DNA of 64,000 bases, taken from assembly GCA_030248215.1 (NCBI GenBank), contig JASANG010002421.1, positions 1-64,000 on the forward strand, written 5' to 3'. Origin of the DNA: Enoplolaimus lenunculus. Lineage: Eukaryota; Nematoda; Enoplea; Enoplida; Thoracostomopsidae. Of the stretch, positions 12,723 through 24,640 are shown piece by piece. The notes below the pieces were generated by a model that did no database searches, was not told where the DNA came from, and saw only the letters and a list, made by a program, of their open reading frames with translations. The position numbers were made by a program, and so were the translations under genes. The first letter of the stretch is position 1. Each line of letters begins with the position of its first letter.

Positions 12723-12862
12723 GAAGGCAGTAAGCGTGTAGTCTGATGTTACGTTGCTTTACTGAAGAAAGGTGGATACTAGGATTGAAAACCAAGCTCA
12801 ATGGTTGTGGTTGCGGATTTTTCGTTAACTGTACCTGTATGCTTAGCTGCATTGTTATAATG

Positions 12863-13030
12863 TCCAATGTTACTTTTACGGCCTTAATTTTCTAAGCCTA
12901 ACCTAATCCTAAGCGTTGCAAAAGCGTATTCCTAAACCTAAGCGTAAGCCTAAGCAAAAAATGTCTAGAATGTAAGCCTACTCTTTCACAGACCCACCGG
13001 AAACCGGGACTGCCCTAAAAGTAACATGGG
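12863..13030 (+). mobile_element. TTAGGC MITE, GTTACTTTAAGG type (copy 1)
   Basis: Left CCAATGTTACTTTTACGG, then CCTAAGCGTTGCAAAAGCG with TAAGCC words, the block ATGTCTAGAATGTAAGCC, then GACCCACCGGAAACCGGGA and the right end CCCTAAAAGTAACATGGG. All parts are in the order seen at 50250-50433. Confidence 0.7.
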
Positions 13031-13438
13031 TCGTTTCTCATTTTCGGAATGCTGAATTTTAATTTTTCGAAAATGAAACTTGTAGTGATCGAAATTCTAA
13101 GCGTACGATTAGTTTTCCACAGGAATTTTCCACAATTATATATTACAATTACTTTTAAACAGGAATAAAATTGGTTATAATTGTTAAATAGAGCGTTTAG
13201 ACGTTTTTTGTTCTGTTGAGCAAGAAACCTCTGTGATAAATGTAACCTGTGGGATTTAGACATTTTCTGACTGGAACTTAAAACGAACGGAACGTTATTT
13301 CGGGTTTAGAATATTCCGGTTGATATTTTTGATATTTGTGGACAAACGCAAGCTTTACAGCAATGCAATATGACTAAACTTTTGTTTTGCGGAATATCGA
13401 AAGCACAACCAGGTTGTCTATGTGTTGCAGACGGACAC

Positions 13439-13737
13439 CAGGGTACAACCGGAGGTCTGGTTCCGGCAGAAAATCCGGGTCCGGTAGAATTTTTGAGGCA
13501 GGTTCCGCCAGTTTCGGTAGTAAAATTTTGCATAGTTTCGGTAGTAAAATTTTGCATAATTTTGGTAAATTATCTGTTTAGCGAGTTTCGTTTTACTTTT
13601 GTCGATTTTCAGCAAACAATTTCAGGAATTTCGAAACCAAACAATTCAGCACATATCGCAGATATTGGCTAAAATTAACTAATTAATCATCATTTTTACT
13701 ACCGGCTCCGGTATTTTTCACCTCTGGTTGCACCATG
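13439..13737 (+). mobile_element. CCGGCT-core hAT-like MITE (copy 1)
   Basis: Ends CAGGGTACAACCGGAGGTC and ACCTCTGGTTGCACCATG are inverse copies. Flanks ACGGACAC and ATGAACAC match at 6 of 8 positions. The inside repeats TTTCGGTAGTAAAATTTTGC twice at 13516-13557. Confidence 0.7.
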
Positions 13738-14624
13738 ATGAACACTGGATATGAAACAGATCCGGATATGTATTCGAAAAGAAACGTGTTTCTGAATATC
13801 CGAAAAGCTTTTGTGTAAAAAATTTGGAATAATTTACATTGTTTCATCATTAAAGTAGCTGGAGCTGACGAGAAAAAATTCAGTATTCAAATCTAAGTTT
13901 AAATATTGAACCACATACCGGCATAATTCCTCCCATGATGATTACAAATTTTGATTTGTTAAAATATAACCAAGCAGATAGATGGTCGGATTTGACCTAC
14001 AAGTGTTTGAAGGTAGTAGGTGTAAGAATAAAACATACTCCAGATGTAAACACTACTAACAAGTGTCAGAGACTTGCCGCAGCTTTTTAACATCCTATAG
14101 TTATGTATGCGTTTGAAATAATTTTGAATTTGCTTGCACATAGTTTCTGCTAAAACAAATGTACGACAATAGTTTTTAATACAGTGCCCTGTTATAGGCT
14201 CAGAACATTATGTACTATGCATTTATTGTCGGAGTAGTCCTTTCCCTTGTTTTATGGTGGAAAGGAGACTATGACAGAGTTTCTAAACTCAAGAACCAAC
14301 CCAAACTTAAAATTTATACAGTAGTGCGAGCATTATTACGTAACTGACCGATAGTAGGTGTATAACATTGTCAGGTTTTTAATACTGGCATGCTGAGTAT
14401 TCAGTTTGAAATTGAAGTAACGAAAATCGAGAAAATTTTCTGTGTATCCGCTTATTCTTCCAGAAAATTGGCAAATATTTGCCTATCTCAATTGTAATTG
14501 AAAAAAGGAAACTGGCATTTAAAATTTTGTACTTAAAATTGGCGGATTTTCGTTTCCGATATATTGTTTTCGATATTTTTAGGATAAAGTTGCCCTGTAT
14601 GGTGACTGCAAGTATAGACAATTT

Positions 14625-15205
14625 GGTCCATGTATAGAACAGGGACTTCCAGCTTTTCAAGTGGAAAACTTATGACCACAGGAGTGCAGCGCAGCCACTA
14701 CCGTATGACGGCTAGGAATTCTGCTGGTTTGGTAGGAAACAAAACCTATGATTCTGATTTTCCCTATGACACCACATAAACAAGCGTTCAAATATTCTAC
14801 TTTTACCGTTTTTCGAACCTCGCGTACACCTCTAATTTTTCGTACCAACCAAAAGGAATGATATAACCTACGCTTGAATTTTCCATTTTTTCCATTTTTC
14901 GAACCAAACCACACATACCAATTTTCCAGCCAGGCCAGCCAAACTGTTCCTTCGATACTAGACCTACGCAAAACCTATATACGTTTATTTTTTCCACTTT
15001 TCCTGGTTTCCGAACCTCGCCTACACTTCTAACTTTCCCTACCGAACTATAAAATATTGAGGCGTCTGAATTTTCCACTCTTTCCAGCCAAAATTATACA
15101 TGTAATTTTTCCTATTCAGCCGTCATACAGGAGTGGCTGCGCTGCATTCCAGGTCATAAGTTTTCCGCCTTGGAAAATGGCAAGCTCCTGTACTATACAT
15201 TGGCC
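14625..15205. mobile_element. Long-TIR MITE with GGTCCATGTATAGAACAG ends
   Basis: The terminal repeats are about 95 bp each: the left holds ACTTCCAGCTTTTCAAGTGG, CTTATGACC and GTGCAGCGCAGCCACT; the right holds AGTGGCTGCGCTGCATTCC, GGTCATAAGTTTTCC and TACTATACATTGGCC. The interior has repeated TTTTCCATTTTTCGAACC-type words. The outermost bases resemble the TATAGAACAGGG family. Half of a second copy lies at 31600-31660. Confidence 0.75.
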
Positions 15206-15462
15206 TGCAGTTTTAACAAAATTTACTAATTTTTTGTGTGTAAATGTAAATAAAAACTTGAAATATATATTGATGACTTTCTGTTTGCATGTACAGCTCA
15301 AAACACTCTTAAAATTGACATAAATCCAGAATTTTCATTCTTATATCGCTAGTAATAAATTTTATACGCTACTTTAACGCGTGTACTATTGCAACATAAC
15401 ACAAAATAGGCTAAGAATTTGAAAATAAAATTCAAAAAAGCACGCTAAAGAACTATGCATAT

Positions 15463-15687
15463 ACACTGCAAAAAATGGTGAGTCAAATTGAGTCTCTCCG
15501 AAATAGGCTTTCCCGGACTTACGCAAATGGAGTCAAATTCGATTCTGCCAGTGTTATATTTGACTCACCCAAGTCGCTCAGTGCGTCAAATTTGACTCTG
15601 GCGGAGTCGAATTTGACTCAGTTTGTGTAGTCCTGAAATGCCTATTTCGGAGAGACTCAATTTGACTCACCACTTTTTGCAGTGTAT
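15463..15687. mobile_element. Foldback MITE, CACTGCAAAAAATGGTGAGT type (copy 1)
   Basis: Almost the whole 225 bp is one palindrome: CACTGCAAAAAATGGTGAGT outward, then GGAGTCAAATTCGA and its inverse TCGAATTTGACTC, back to CACTTTTTGCAGTG. Flanked by TA on both sides. It should fold into a long hairpin. Confidence 0.85.
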
Positions 15688-16153
15688 AACTTTAACTAAA
15701 AGAACTATTTTACATCACTCGCAGGGAAATTGCTTGCTTTATCAGGTAGTGTTCTTTGCAAATTACTTAGCCAAACATAAAATTCGTTTTGAAACGCTAA
15801 AATAGCGATGCCTTCGATTTGTGTAGGTTTTTATTCAGCATGGATGCTGTGTTTGGAAAGACTGCTGTTTGAAAAGTTTATTGACACAAAGAATGCTAAT
15901 GCGTTGACGCACATCTCAAGTCTTTGTAAGTTTTTTTGGACGTAAATTAAATTATACCGACGTTTTTAGCGTTAGGGTAGCGCTTGCTTGACGCTATAAA
16001 GACTTCATGGAAATGTTTCGGCTTCGGGACTGCTAAATTCGTCGGAAAAAGCTATTATTAAATTATGTTGAAAAATATAAAGGATTCAGTTTGTAAAAAT
16101 GGCTGATGCTCGAGAAAGTTGATGCTTTCGTAAAAAAATATTTGCCACTGCAT

Positions 16154-17186
16154 CAGGGTTGTATTTTCCGGAAAAAAAATTATGACTGGAAAAAATGAAT
16201 TTTTTTCCATTTTTTTCCGGAAAAAATGAAAAAAAATGAAAAAATCATTCTTTGTCTGAGTGATCGGTTAGCCACCCTTTTTGCATATTTGAGCTTCTGA
16301 TGACATCCTCTGATCATTCCATGCCCAAATCTGAATTTTTGAAGAATTCGATTTTTAAGGCCCCAAGTTCAGCCCCAGGGACCCGAAATTTTTTTCACAT
16401 AAGTTGGACAAATTATATATCACTGACTCGTTAAGCAGATGCCTGATTGGAAACATTAAACAATATTCGTCTTAGCTCCGCAACCTGTGTTAAATGGTAT
16501 ATATAATTTGTATAATTTTTCGACAAGAACATTTTGAGCCCAGTAAAGGAATTTGGGACCTTAAAATTTGAAGTTTTTTAAATTTATGTTTTGGCATGGA
16601 ATAACCGGAGGAGCTCATGAGAACATCGGAACCTCATGACTGGATCGAGCTAAACAAGTTACACTTGTTTTTTTGTAAGTAAGTATTAAATTTCAAGATA
16701 CTTTTGGGTTTTTTCTGACACGGAAGCCTCTCAATTGCTGCAACCTCGCGAGCAAAGCGAGGTTGAAGCTAGACGTATTCTTGTGTTAAATCATACGGTA
16801 AAAACAAACTTTCAATTTTGAGCGCCCTAACTTCGGCCCGACTGTCGATGAAACCTGGTCAGTTAACCGAACAAGTTGCATATATAGTTTCACATTGAAT
16901 ATCGTGGCAAAGTTTCAATTGTGAAATCCATTTATATATTCATATGCTGCAATTTTCGCGCTTGTTGGACATATAATGTGTCCTGGTGGACATATACATA
17001 CGGTCACTGTTAATGTGTTGCATGAAAATTAGTTACATGGTCATCTAAAAACGTTATTTTATATCATATTTAGTTGCAAATTATATTTAAGAATCGTTTA
17101 ATATTTTTCCATTTTTCCATTTTTTACACCCCCTCGGAAAAAATAAAAAACATTTCTTCCGGTAATTTTTCCGGCCAACAACCCTG
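16154..17186 (-). mobile_element. hAT-like element, CAGGGTTGT ends, 1.03 kb (copy 1)
   Basis: Ends CAGGGTTGTATTTTCCGG and CCGGCCAACAACCCTG. The interior shares, in inverse orientation, GACCGT...TGTCC and AGGACACATTA words with the copy at 60858-61605. It is longer than that copy and has no recognisable transposase. Confidence 0.7.
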
Positions 17187-17261
17187 CCTTCATCACTGCA
17201 ACAGTCTGTCGACAACTAGAGACGTCGTCAGGATTCATTTCGGAAGGTGTAATCTCATGTA

Positions 17262-17335
17262 AACTACAATCGTAACCCGAATAAGAGGGCGGACTGATAT
17301 TTATTTGGCCCCTCCAGAGGGTTTCATCGTACTAA
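17262..17335 (+). mobile_element. Fragment of GACCCGAATAAGAGGG MITE
   Basis: Carries AACCCGAATAAGAGGGCGG then GATATTTATTTGGCCCCTCC and GAGGG, matching the start of the copy at 19736. The remainder is absent. Confidence 0.6.
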
Positions 17336-17758
17336 AATTGCATGAAGGAAGAGTGATTACCAATATTTCCCAATGATGTTATGGTATATAAAAATATGTA
17401 GCAAAAAATGCGAGTAAACAGTCTTCTATTAAAACTTATCGGATACTACTGAACTTGTTCTTAGTTACCGTATATTTCACAACGAGGTCGCGTTTTTCGT
17501 TGAATTACTGTGAGTTTGAACTGGTTAACAGAATAGAGTTGAATAAAAATGTATTTATATAATGTATCTTGTCCACTTATAAACAGATTTAGCATTTTTT
17601 GCATGAAACCCATTGTGGTGCAAATTTTAGCACTTAGCAGTATTTATTATGCCTTCGAGGCAGCGTCTAATCCGATTAACTTTTAAGCTGGTTGTTGAAG
17701 CTATGAAGTTTCTAAGTGGTTAGTTATTTACAAGTGCAACCAACATTATGCTTTTCAA

Positions 17759-17970
17759 GGCCAACGTTACTATTAGGGCCGTAACAGTAGATTAAGCGTA
17801 TTCCTAAACCTAAGCCTAAGCGCTGCAAAAGCGTATTCCTTAAGCCTAAGCCTATTAAGCGTTGCAAAAGCATATTCCTAAGCCTAAGCAAAAAAATGTA
17901 ATCTAGAATGTAAGCCTACTCTTTTAGAGACACACCAGTCACCGGGACGGCCTTAAAAGTAACATGAACA
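17759..17970 (+). mobile_element. TTAGGC MITE, GTTACTTTAAGG type (copy 2)
   Basis: Flanked on both sides by CTTTTCAAGG; since the element begins GG, this reads as a perfect 8-bp target duplication CTTTTCAA. Inside are two GCGTTGCAAAAGC spacers separating TAAGCC arrays and the TGTAATCTAGAATGTAAGCC block. Confidence 0.8.
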
Positions 17971-18260
17971 CTTTTCAAGGATAATAATATATCGAGTTCA
18001 ATGTAACACAAGCGCTAGTTTGCAGCGTATTTTCCAGTGGGACAACGGGAGAGTCTTGGATTTTTTTTACTTATTTAGACATCTGTCCAACGGCCCATTC
18101 GAATCCAAGTTGCAGTCCACCTGTACTCACACAGAGTTCACTATAGAAACAACTCAAAATCGAGTTGTTTTGTTCAGTGATTTTCGCCAAAAATAGTTGG
18201 TATGATTACATTGTTGAAGCGAAAAAATACCGATAGTGACATATACCCGTAAATCCAAAG

Positions 18261-18458
18261 CAGGGCCGGACCTGCCACCCCCCATACCCCCCATTTGGAG
18301 GGGTCCCACCCCGAAAGTGGCCCCGACTATATTAACCGGTTGAAACAAAAACCGCTGAAGTTCTAAAACGCGTCTGGCTTCTCCTCGTTTCGCTCGCAAG
18401 TTTTGGCGCCCACCCTGGAGTTTGGGGTGAGCCACGACCCCTGTCTGCTCCGGCACTG
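18261..18458. mobile_element. hAT-like MITE with CAGTGCCGGAGC ends (copy 1)
   Basis: Begins CAGGGCCGGACCTGCC and ends TCTGCTCCGGCACTG. Flanks ATCCAAAG and ACCCAAAG form a 7 of 8 duplication. GC-rich compared with its surroundings. Confidence 0.65.
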
Positions 18459-19121
18459 ACCCAAAGGTCGGTATGTTCTGCAACCCTCAACCCACGGTTG
18501 ATGGTATATTTTGACCGTGAGTATAAAAATCGACAAAAAACCCAGTTGTTGACCCGATGTTATTTTGAGTAGTCACTGAAGAACCAAGTACAAGTATATT
18601 ATTTGTTATAAAACAAAATCAGCCGAAATCGTATTTTAGCGTTTTGGTGGCTTCGTATTATATATTATTCTGTAATAATTGACTTTTCTTTTAGTTCCAT
18701 CTCGGCGGCTGTTATCTTTTCTGCGTACCGATTTTGACTCTTTTATTAACGCCTTTATTGTAAACACATTTTATTATAAATAATTAATTTCAATCAGAAA
18801 TACTAAACGTTTTTTTGTGCTATCGTCCATTATTATTTCAGACTGCGATAAAGCTAATAAAATTAGCCTACGGCTAGTAATTTTAGCTGCTGATAAACGT
18901 TGACAAGATAGTTTTTTCTGTCTTCCTGGTAGTACGTTTGATACGAAAATTAGCTACAGAGTTGATATTAATACATTGGATACAAGCATTCTCTCGCTTT
19001 TCCGCGTTGGATTTCATGTCAACGTTTTGATGCGTTGCTTATAATTCGAGCGTAAATTTTTTAACTTAAACGTTAACGTATTTTTAAAAATGAACTTTGG
19101 AAAAAAAGTAGCTGATCCAGG

Positions 19122-19281
19122 CCCGTAGATAGCTTACCTTGCAAGGGGGGAAGGCTAAAAAAATTTTTAGGAGGGGCATTCAAGGGTTTATAATGACTTG
19201 TATGCAAGGTTGAAAATTTTCTAGGGGGTCAAAAATTTTCCAGAGTGGATGAGCCCCCTGCCCCCCCTTGGCTACGGTCTC
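19122..19281. mobile_element. CAGGCCCGTAG-type MITE (copy 1)
   Basis: Begins CAGGCCCGTAGATAGCT and ends CCCCTTGGCTACGG. Contains AGGAGGGGCATTCAAGGGTT and AGGTTGAAAATTTTCTAG, both shared with copies near 22160, 44420, 54940 and 57200. Confidence 0.6.
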
Positions 19282-19304
19282 GAGCTAATCTTTATCAAAC
19301 ACGA

Positions 19305-19400
19305 ATTTGACTCTAGCGGAGTCGAATTAGACTCAGTTTGTGTACGTCGGAAAAGCCTATTTTTATGAGAATCAATTTGACACACCATTTTTTGCATTGT
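19305..19400 (+). mobile_element. Right half of CACTGCAAAAAATGG foldback MITE
   Basis: GAATTTGACTCTAGCGGAGTC through CACCATTTTTTGCATTGTAT is one arm of the family palindrome; the other arm is missing. Confidence 0.65.
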
Positions 19401-19735
19401 ATGTCGTATTTATTATAAAAATATAAGGATTGTCTATCCAGTAGAGTCATATACACGCATTTAGGGCTTCACTAAAATGCAAATCTTTTACAAGAATCAC
19501 GATCCTTAACTGTTTGCAACATTGGCCCATGTAAATACTAGGGACCTTCCCGCTGCAAGGCATGGGAACTGGTAGACTTAAAGGATGGGAACCTTACTTA
19601 AGCTCAGGTTTAGGTTTAGGCTTAAGATTACGGTTATGTTTATGATTCCGCTCAGGTCTCCCTTACGCATGTCAAACAGGCCCTTATAATTGGGCTGCAT
19701 ATATTTATCTACTGATGTGGGAAAACATCGTCAAA

Positions 19736-20180
19736 TACTGTAGTGACCCGAATAAGAGGGGGACCGATATTTATTTGGCCTCTCCAGAGGATACCCCTCC
19801 TTGTTATTCGGTTATGGACTATTGTTTATTTTTAACCCACGCTCCGCCACCCTTCGTTTATGATATATATCTGGTACTGCAACTGTCCGTTGAATGCAAC
19901 TTATTTCTCTTGTGTGAATAGCTTGAGCGATATAATGCAAGGTTATACTTAGGAATGTACTTTCAAAACTTAACTACGATTTAAAGTTTCGATGTCAAAT
20001 TATTTGGTCCTAGAGTCATTTATGCGCTACAGTGATAATTGACATTTATGGACTCTAATTAGGGTTTAGGGTCTCTATCCGCTTTACGGACTCTCATTAA
20101 AGGATATGAACTCCTGTTGATTTGGACCCAAAATGGGGACCCTCTCTTATTACCCCCCTCTTATTCGGGTCGCTACAGTA
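19736..20180 (+). mobile_element. MITE, TGTAGTGACCCGAATAAGAG family, full length (copy 2)
   Basis: Complete 445-bp copy with ends TACTGTAGTGACCCGAATAA and TTATTCGGGTCGCTACAGTA. Interior marks are TTTATTTGGCCTCTCCAGAG, TAGCTTGAGCGATAAT-like, AATTGACATTTATGGACTC and GGACTC...TATTAGG. This is the reference copy for the family in this window. The flanking TA is compatible with TA-targeting, but a larger duplication was not seen. Confidence 0.82.
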
Positions 20181-20436
20181 CTCGATTTACCATATCATCT
20201 TAAAGAGTACTGGTGTTTATAGCGACAGACGTACTTCGAGTTGTTTTTTTTGCAAAATACAATACAATCTAGCGAAGTTTAAGCGTTTAAAACGATAAAT
20301 AGCAGATTTGTCCAGTGGTACCAACTGTCTCAAATTCAAACCTGTTCTTAAAACTAAATATTGAATAAACAATTACCCAAGAACAACTAAACTGTGACTT
20401 GTAGGATTTTTCAGAATATTAAGTGTTTAGTTTTTC

Positions 20437-20624
20437 GGCCCATGTATAGAACACGACCGGAACAGTAGTATAAGCATATTCCTAAGCCCAAGCCTAAGCC
20501 TAAGCGTATGGATGAGCTTATTCCTAGCCTACGCGTAAACCTAAGCCTAAGCAAAAAAATAGTCTAAAGCTTAAACTGACATAGCCTCTTTGGAAAACGA
20601 TCCGGCCCAGTTCTATACATGGGA
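20437..20624 (+). mobile_element. TTAGGC MITE, TATAGAACAGGG type (copy 1)
   Basis: Ends GGCCCATGTATAGAACACG and CGGCCCAGTTCTATACATGG. Flanks AGTTTTTC and CGTTTTTC match at 7 of 8. The array is GCCTAA repeats with one GCGTATGGATGAGC spacer. Confidence 0.8.
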
Positions 20625-20742
20625 CGTTTTTCAAAGCGTATGTTTGTCTTGTTTGTCCTCTGTATTAAGGCAAACCGTTTTTTGTTGAATTGAAAAGTTT
20701 ATAAATACAGGGTAGATATTTAAGTAGGACTTTGTACGTAGT

Positions 20743-21057
20743 CTACACTCAAAAAGTTTAAACTAAAACTTGATTTAAGATTAAGCTAATCCAGCAGTAT
20801 TAAGCTAACTTTCTAGAGTAACAAAACTAACAGGTAAGTTGTTTAAACTAATTTAAAATTTTGCGTATTTTTAGTTTAAGCTAAACTTAATGAGCTCTTA
20901 GATACACATACTTCTGGGTTAGATTTGTTGCTTAAACCAAAAATAGGTTTACTTAAACGCGTGTTAACTTTAGTTTAGTCCATCCAGCCATTTGAGTTAT
21001 ACTTAAACTAATATTCACGTTTAGTTAAGCTATAAGTTTAAGTTTTTAGAGAGTACT
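20743..21057. mobile_element. MITE with TTTAAACTAA core
   Basis: Left ACACTCAAAAAGTTTAAACT and right AAGTTTAAGTTTTTAGAGAG are inverse. Words related to GTTTAAGCTAA recur through the element in both orientations. No second copy noted in this window. Confidence 0.55.
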
Positions 21058-21447
21058 ATGATTAATACTGTGGGCTTTAAAAACGAAGACAGTTTTAAGG
21101 AACCGTAATCTTGTAACATTGGAGATTAAAGAATTTATTTAAATGTACACTGCAGCAAACAGTTGCATTCGTAAAGATTGTCCCTGAGCTTCTGTAAAAT
21201 ATCTATTGGCTTGATTTTTGTATATATGTCGTGCCCCAAACAACTATTTGCCCAGTTGGCAACTGGGACGTCCCGAATGACAATTGCAGTTTGAGGATAC
21301 CCAAACAACTATTGCAATGCAGACTGATTTTGATTGGTTGCTCAAGTTTTACTACGTTTGAAAAAGTGACTTGCACTGTAATTATTTGGCTTTACCATAC
21401 TTGTAAACTGTAAATTAAACAAGGTTTATATGGGGAGAAGGAAACGG

Positions 21448-21593
21448 TGTTAAATTTTTTGCAATCACAAGATTGGTTAACGAATTATGGTCCAATAACT
21501 GATTTGGCGCCGTTCTAAATCGTTGGCACGGCGCCCAATCAGTTATTTGACAACAACTCGCTAACTCATCGTGTGATTACAAAGAATTTAACA
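21448..21593. repeat. Short near-perfect hairpin (foldback) element
   Basis: Arms of about 65 bp: GTTAAATTTTTTGCAATCAC and its inverse GTGATTACAAAGAATTTAAC outside, AATAACTGATTTGGCGCCG and GGCGCCCAATCAGTTATT inside, with a loop of about 15 bases around 21517. No coding content. Confidence 0.75.
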
Positions 21594-22159
21594 TTGGACT
21601 CAGTTCTGGAAGTTACATCGAATGATATATACTTGTCAAACTTTTTGATAAAAATATTTTTGGGTCCGATGGTTGACCTTGTTACTTTAAAAAATCGAAA
21701 TATTCAAAAATACAAATTTGGCCATGAAATTATCATTGGAGGCCATAAGAAGCTCAAATATGCAAAAATTTTCAAAATCCGACCACTTTTGGGCTAACTC
21801 GTGCTGGGGGCGGGGGTAACCAAAAACACCCGCTGCGACATTGACGGCTCCCTAGTGCCTCCCATTTGGGTACATCGTTGCACCGACTACATTTGTAACC
21901 GACAATACGAAACAACTGAACCACGGGCATTTTTATTTGAAAGCTGAAGGAATTCAAAATAAACTTCCGGTTCCAAGACTTGAAGCTTATTTGCGTTTGA
22001 TATTTGATATCCTCACGAAATATACTGCGCTTAGCGAACGTGACAGGATTTTCTGCTTTTTGCATAATAGTTGTACAATGGGAGTATTCTCAATTAGTGT
22101 ACAGAGTAGACAGTGTTTGGAAAGAGTTGCCTAAACCTCCGATTAGCCCGTATGTGATA

Positions 22160-22342
22160 AACGTTACATACAGCGGGTCCGAAGCCATGGGGGCCAGCGG
22201 GCTCAAACCCTCCGTGCAGAGATTTTGGCTACGACTAGTTAAATGTCAACCTTGTTTGTAAGTCATTAAAAACCCTTGTATGCCCCTCCTAAAAACATTT
22301 TAACCTCCCTAGTGAGGTGAGCTGGCTATGGGCCTGATATAC
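22160..22342. mobile_element. CAGGCCCGTAG-type MITE (copy 2, degraded)
   Basis: Ends near GAGCTGGCTATGGGCCTG and contains ATGCCCCTCCTAAAAAC and AACCTCCCTAGTGAGG, inverse of the copy at 19122. Left end eroded. Confidence 0.5.
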
Positions 22343-22425
22343 AGTATAGTTGTTTTTAAAGCGTTTTCGCCAAATATTTTGTCAACACCTTAAATTTTGC
22401 AAGGTTAAACTTTGTCTCAGATTGT

Positions 22426-22537
22426 GGCCCATGTAATGATAAGGGGCGGAACGTTTCTCTGTGGGACTAGAAAAGAGTAAGCTTTAGCTTTAGACTATTT
22501 CTTTGCTTAGGCTTAGGCTTAGGCTTAGGCTTAGGAA
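22426..22537 (-). mobile_element. TTAGGC MITE, one end only
   Basis: GGCCCATGTAATGATAAGGG then GGAACGTTTCTCTGTGGGAC, TAAGCTTTAGCTTTAGACT and four TTAGGC units, stopping where the next MITE begins at 22544. The second terminus is absent, so it may have been cut by that insertion. Confidence 0.6.
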
Positions 22538-22543
22538 TTAAAA

Positions 22544-22982
22544 AATGATTAGTCAAATTGACTGTCACGGAAATAGGCTTTTCCTGACTACACAAACTGC
22601 GTCAAATTTGACTCCGCCAGACTCAAATTCGACCCACTGAGCGGTTCAATGAATCGAATTAGGCTCTGGCGGAGTCGAATTTTGACTCAGTTTGTGTAGT
22701 CAGGAAAAGCCTATGTCCGAGAGAGTCAATTCACTGTAAATTTGAGTGAGTTGATTTTAACTCAGAATGAGTTGAATCACTCAGACTGAGTTAGGACAAT
22801 CAGAACTCAGAGTTTTGAGTTGATTCAATTCACTCTGAGTTAATTAATCAACTCACCCAGAGTCAACTCAACTCAGAGTGATAATCAACTCAACTCAGAT
22901 TGAGTTTAAGTTTACTGTTATTAACTCAGAAATAACCAACTCGCTAGTTGAATTGATTTGACTCCCCATTTTTGACAGTGTA
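22544..22982. mobile_element. CACTGCAAAAAATGG foldback MITE with extra ACTCAGAATGAGTT tract
   Basis: The first 190 bp match the family. From 22735 the sequence changes to closely spaced AACTCA/TGAGTT words in both orientations and then ends GATTTGACTCCCCATTTTTG. It is twice the size of its relatives, so the palindrome has either expanded or captured a second foldback unit. Confidence 0.7.
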
Positions 22983-23306
22983 CAGGTTTTATTCTACAAT
23001 AAAAAGCTAAGCGGTTGCGAAATCACATTAAGTGATTAGTTACCTAATTTTTAGGTATAATAGAGACTCTGGTCAGCAATCTAATAACTGTCCTATTGAC
23101 AGGCGGCAAAGCGACGATGCTGCTGTTTGTACACGGGTATTGTCACAAAATTTTACTCAAGTCAAAGTTTTGCTGTCTAGTCTAAACTAATGAAAGTATA
23201 ATCAAATTTAAACTGTTATCACTGACGCTCAGAGTTTGTTGTTTTGAAAACTTGCGATGAATTGTCAGAACAGATATTTTTACTCAAATAGCGTTTTGCA
23301 GTTGGG

Positions 23307-23521
23307 TACACTGCAAAAAATCGTGAGTCAAATCGACTCCCTCCGAAATAGGCTCTACGGGACTACACAAACTGAGTCAAATTCGACTCCGCCAGAGTCA
23401 AATGTGCGACTCAGTGAGCCGAATTTGGCTCTGGCGGAGTCGAATTTGACTCAGTTTGTATAGTCCCGTAGAGCCTATTTCGGAGAGAATCAATTTGACT
23501 CACCATTTTTTGCAGTGTATT
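23307..23521. mobile_element. Foldback MITE, CACTGCAAAAAATGG type (copy 3)
   Basis: Ends TACACTGCAAAAAATCGTGA and CACCATTTTTTGCAGTGTA. Open frames on the two strands give nearly the same peptide (IDSLRNRLYGT), a direct sign of the palindrome and not of a gene. Confidence 0.85.
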
Positions 23522-23690
23522 ATTACATTTACAAGTGTTCCTAAACTCAAACCTTCGATCAGATTTGTACAAAAATAGCATTTTTCGAACGTTTTGAAAT
23601 GCTTCGTTTGTCATGAATGGGAAAACGTATTAAGCCGATACAAAAGACCGCATATATTAAATATAAATTGGTCTCAATGGATACATATTT

Positions 23691-23864
23691 GGACCAATGT
23701 ATAGCTAATTACCATAATAGTAGCATAAGTAATATACGCATATTTCTAAGCGTAATCCTATGCCTAAGTCTAAGCGTAAGCAAAAAATTGTATAAAGCTT
23801 AAGCTTACTTTATTGCAGTCCAGCGGAAACATTGTCCGCCACACATTTGTACATTGGCACAGCG
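23691..23864 (+). mobile_element. Degraded TTAGGC MITE
   Basis: GGACCAATGTATAGCTAATT, CCTAAG words, then AAAAATTGTATAAAGCTTAAG and TGCAGTCC. The terminal repeats are weak. Confidence 0.55.
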
Positions 23865-24159
23865 GCACCGGAAGCAAATTAATACGTGGGACACAATGAT
23901 AAAATAGTCGAATGCTAAAGCGTGTAATTTTGTTAAAATCACATTGGTTTGAAGAAAACTGTGACAGAGAAGATGCTCCAGTGAAATGAAGTAGTCACTT
24001 TAACTCTACAGTAACGCGAAAGCTTTCTTCGTTTTTAAACACCACTCAAAATGAAATCGTTTGTATCATTCACAGGTAAAGTATGTTATGTACGATATCA
24101 GTATAAATGCTCATTATCAGCATTTGGCTTAATCGTTTTTTTGTCTTTGCGGACCTCAA

Positions 24160-24640
24160 CACAGCCGGAGCAGGCAGGGCTGTGGTCTCCTACCAAACTC
24201 CGCGTAGTTGGCCTCCAACGTAGAAGTGGATCCAGAATTTCTCTGCGATGTGAGGATACCCTTCCAAAAACTGTTTCACACAGAAGTTGCAAAATGATAA
24301 ACCTAGAAAATGAATCCATACTTAAAATGAATCACACTTCATGCGCAATGGGAATTTTTTTATTTTCTGCTAAAGTAGCTGAACAGCATCAATGTAGCGA
24401 GTTAGAAAATTTGTCAACATTTTAGCAACTTGCTGGGTATTTTAAGATCTTTGAAGGGTATGAAGCCATTAAAACAATCACGTCCAGGTAGAATAGTGTC
24501 AAAAACTTGCAAGCGAAGCGAGCGAGAAGAGAAACGCATTTCAAAACTTCGGCGGTTTTTTTATTTCAACCTGCTACGGCAAGGTTCCTAAAAATGGCAG
24601 GTATGGGGGTGACTGCTCGGATCCTGGACCTCAAATAATT
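24160..24640. mobile_element. Disrupted CAGTGCCGGAGC-type MITE
   Basis: The left block GCCGGAGCAGGCAGGGCTG and the right block CAAGCGAAGCGAGCGAGAAG belong to the family seen intact at 24918, but some 300 bp of other sequence separates them. Confidence 0.4.

Noticed and set aside
23257-23614. Similar short proteins on both strands
   Set aside because: A palindromic MITE explains the likeness.
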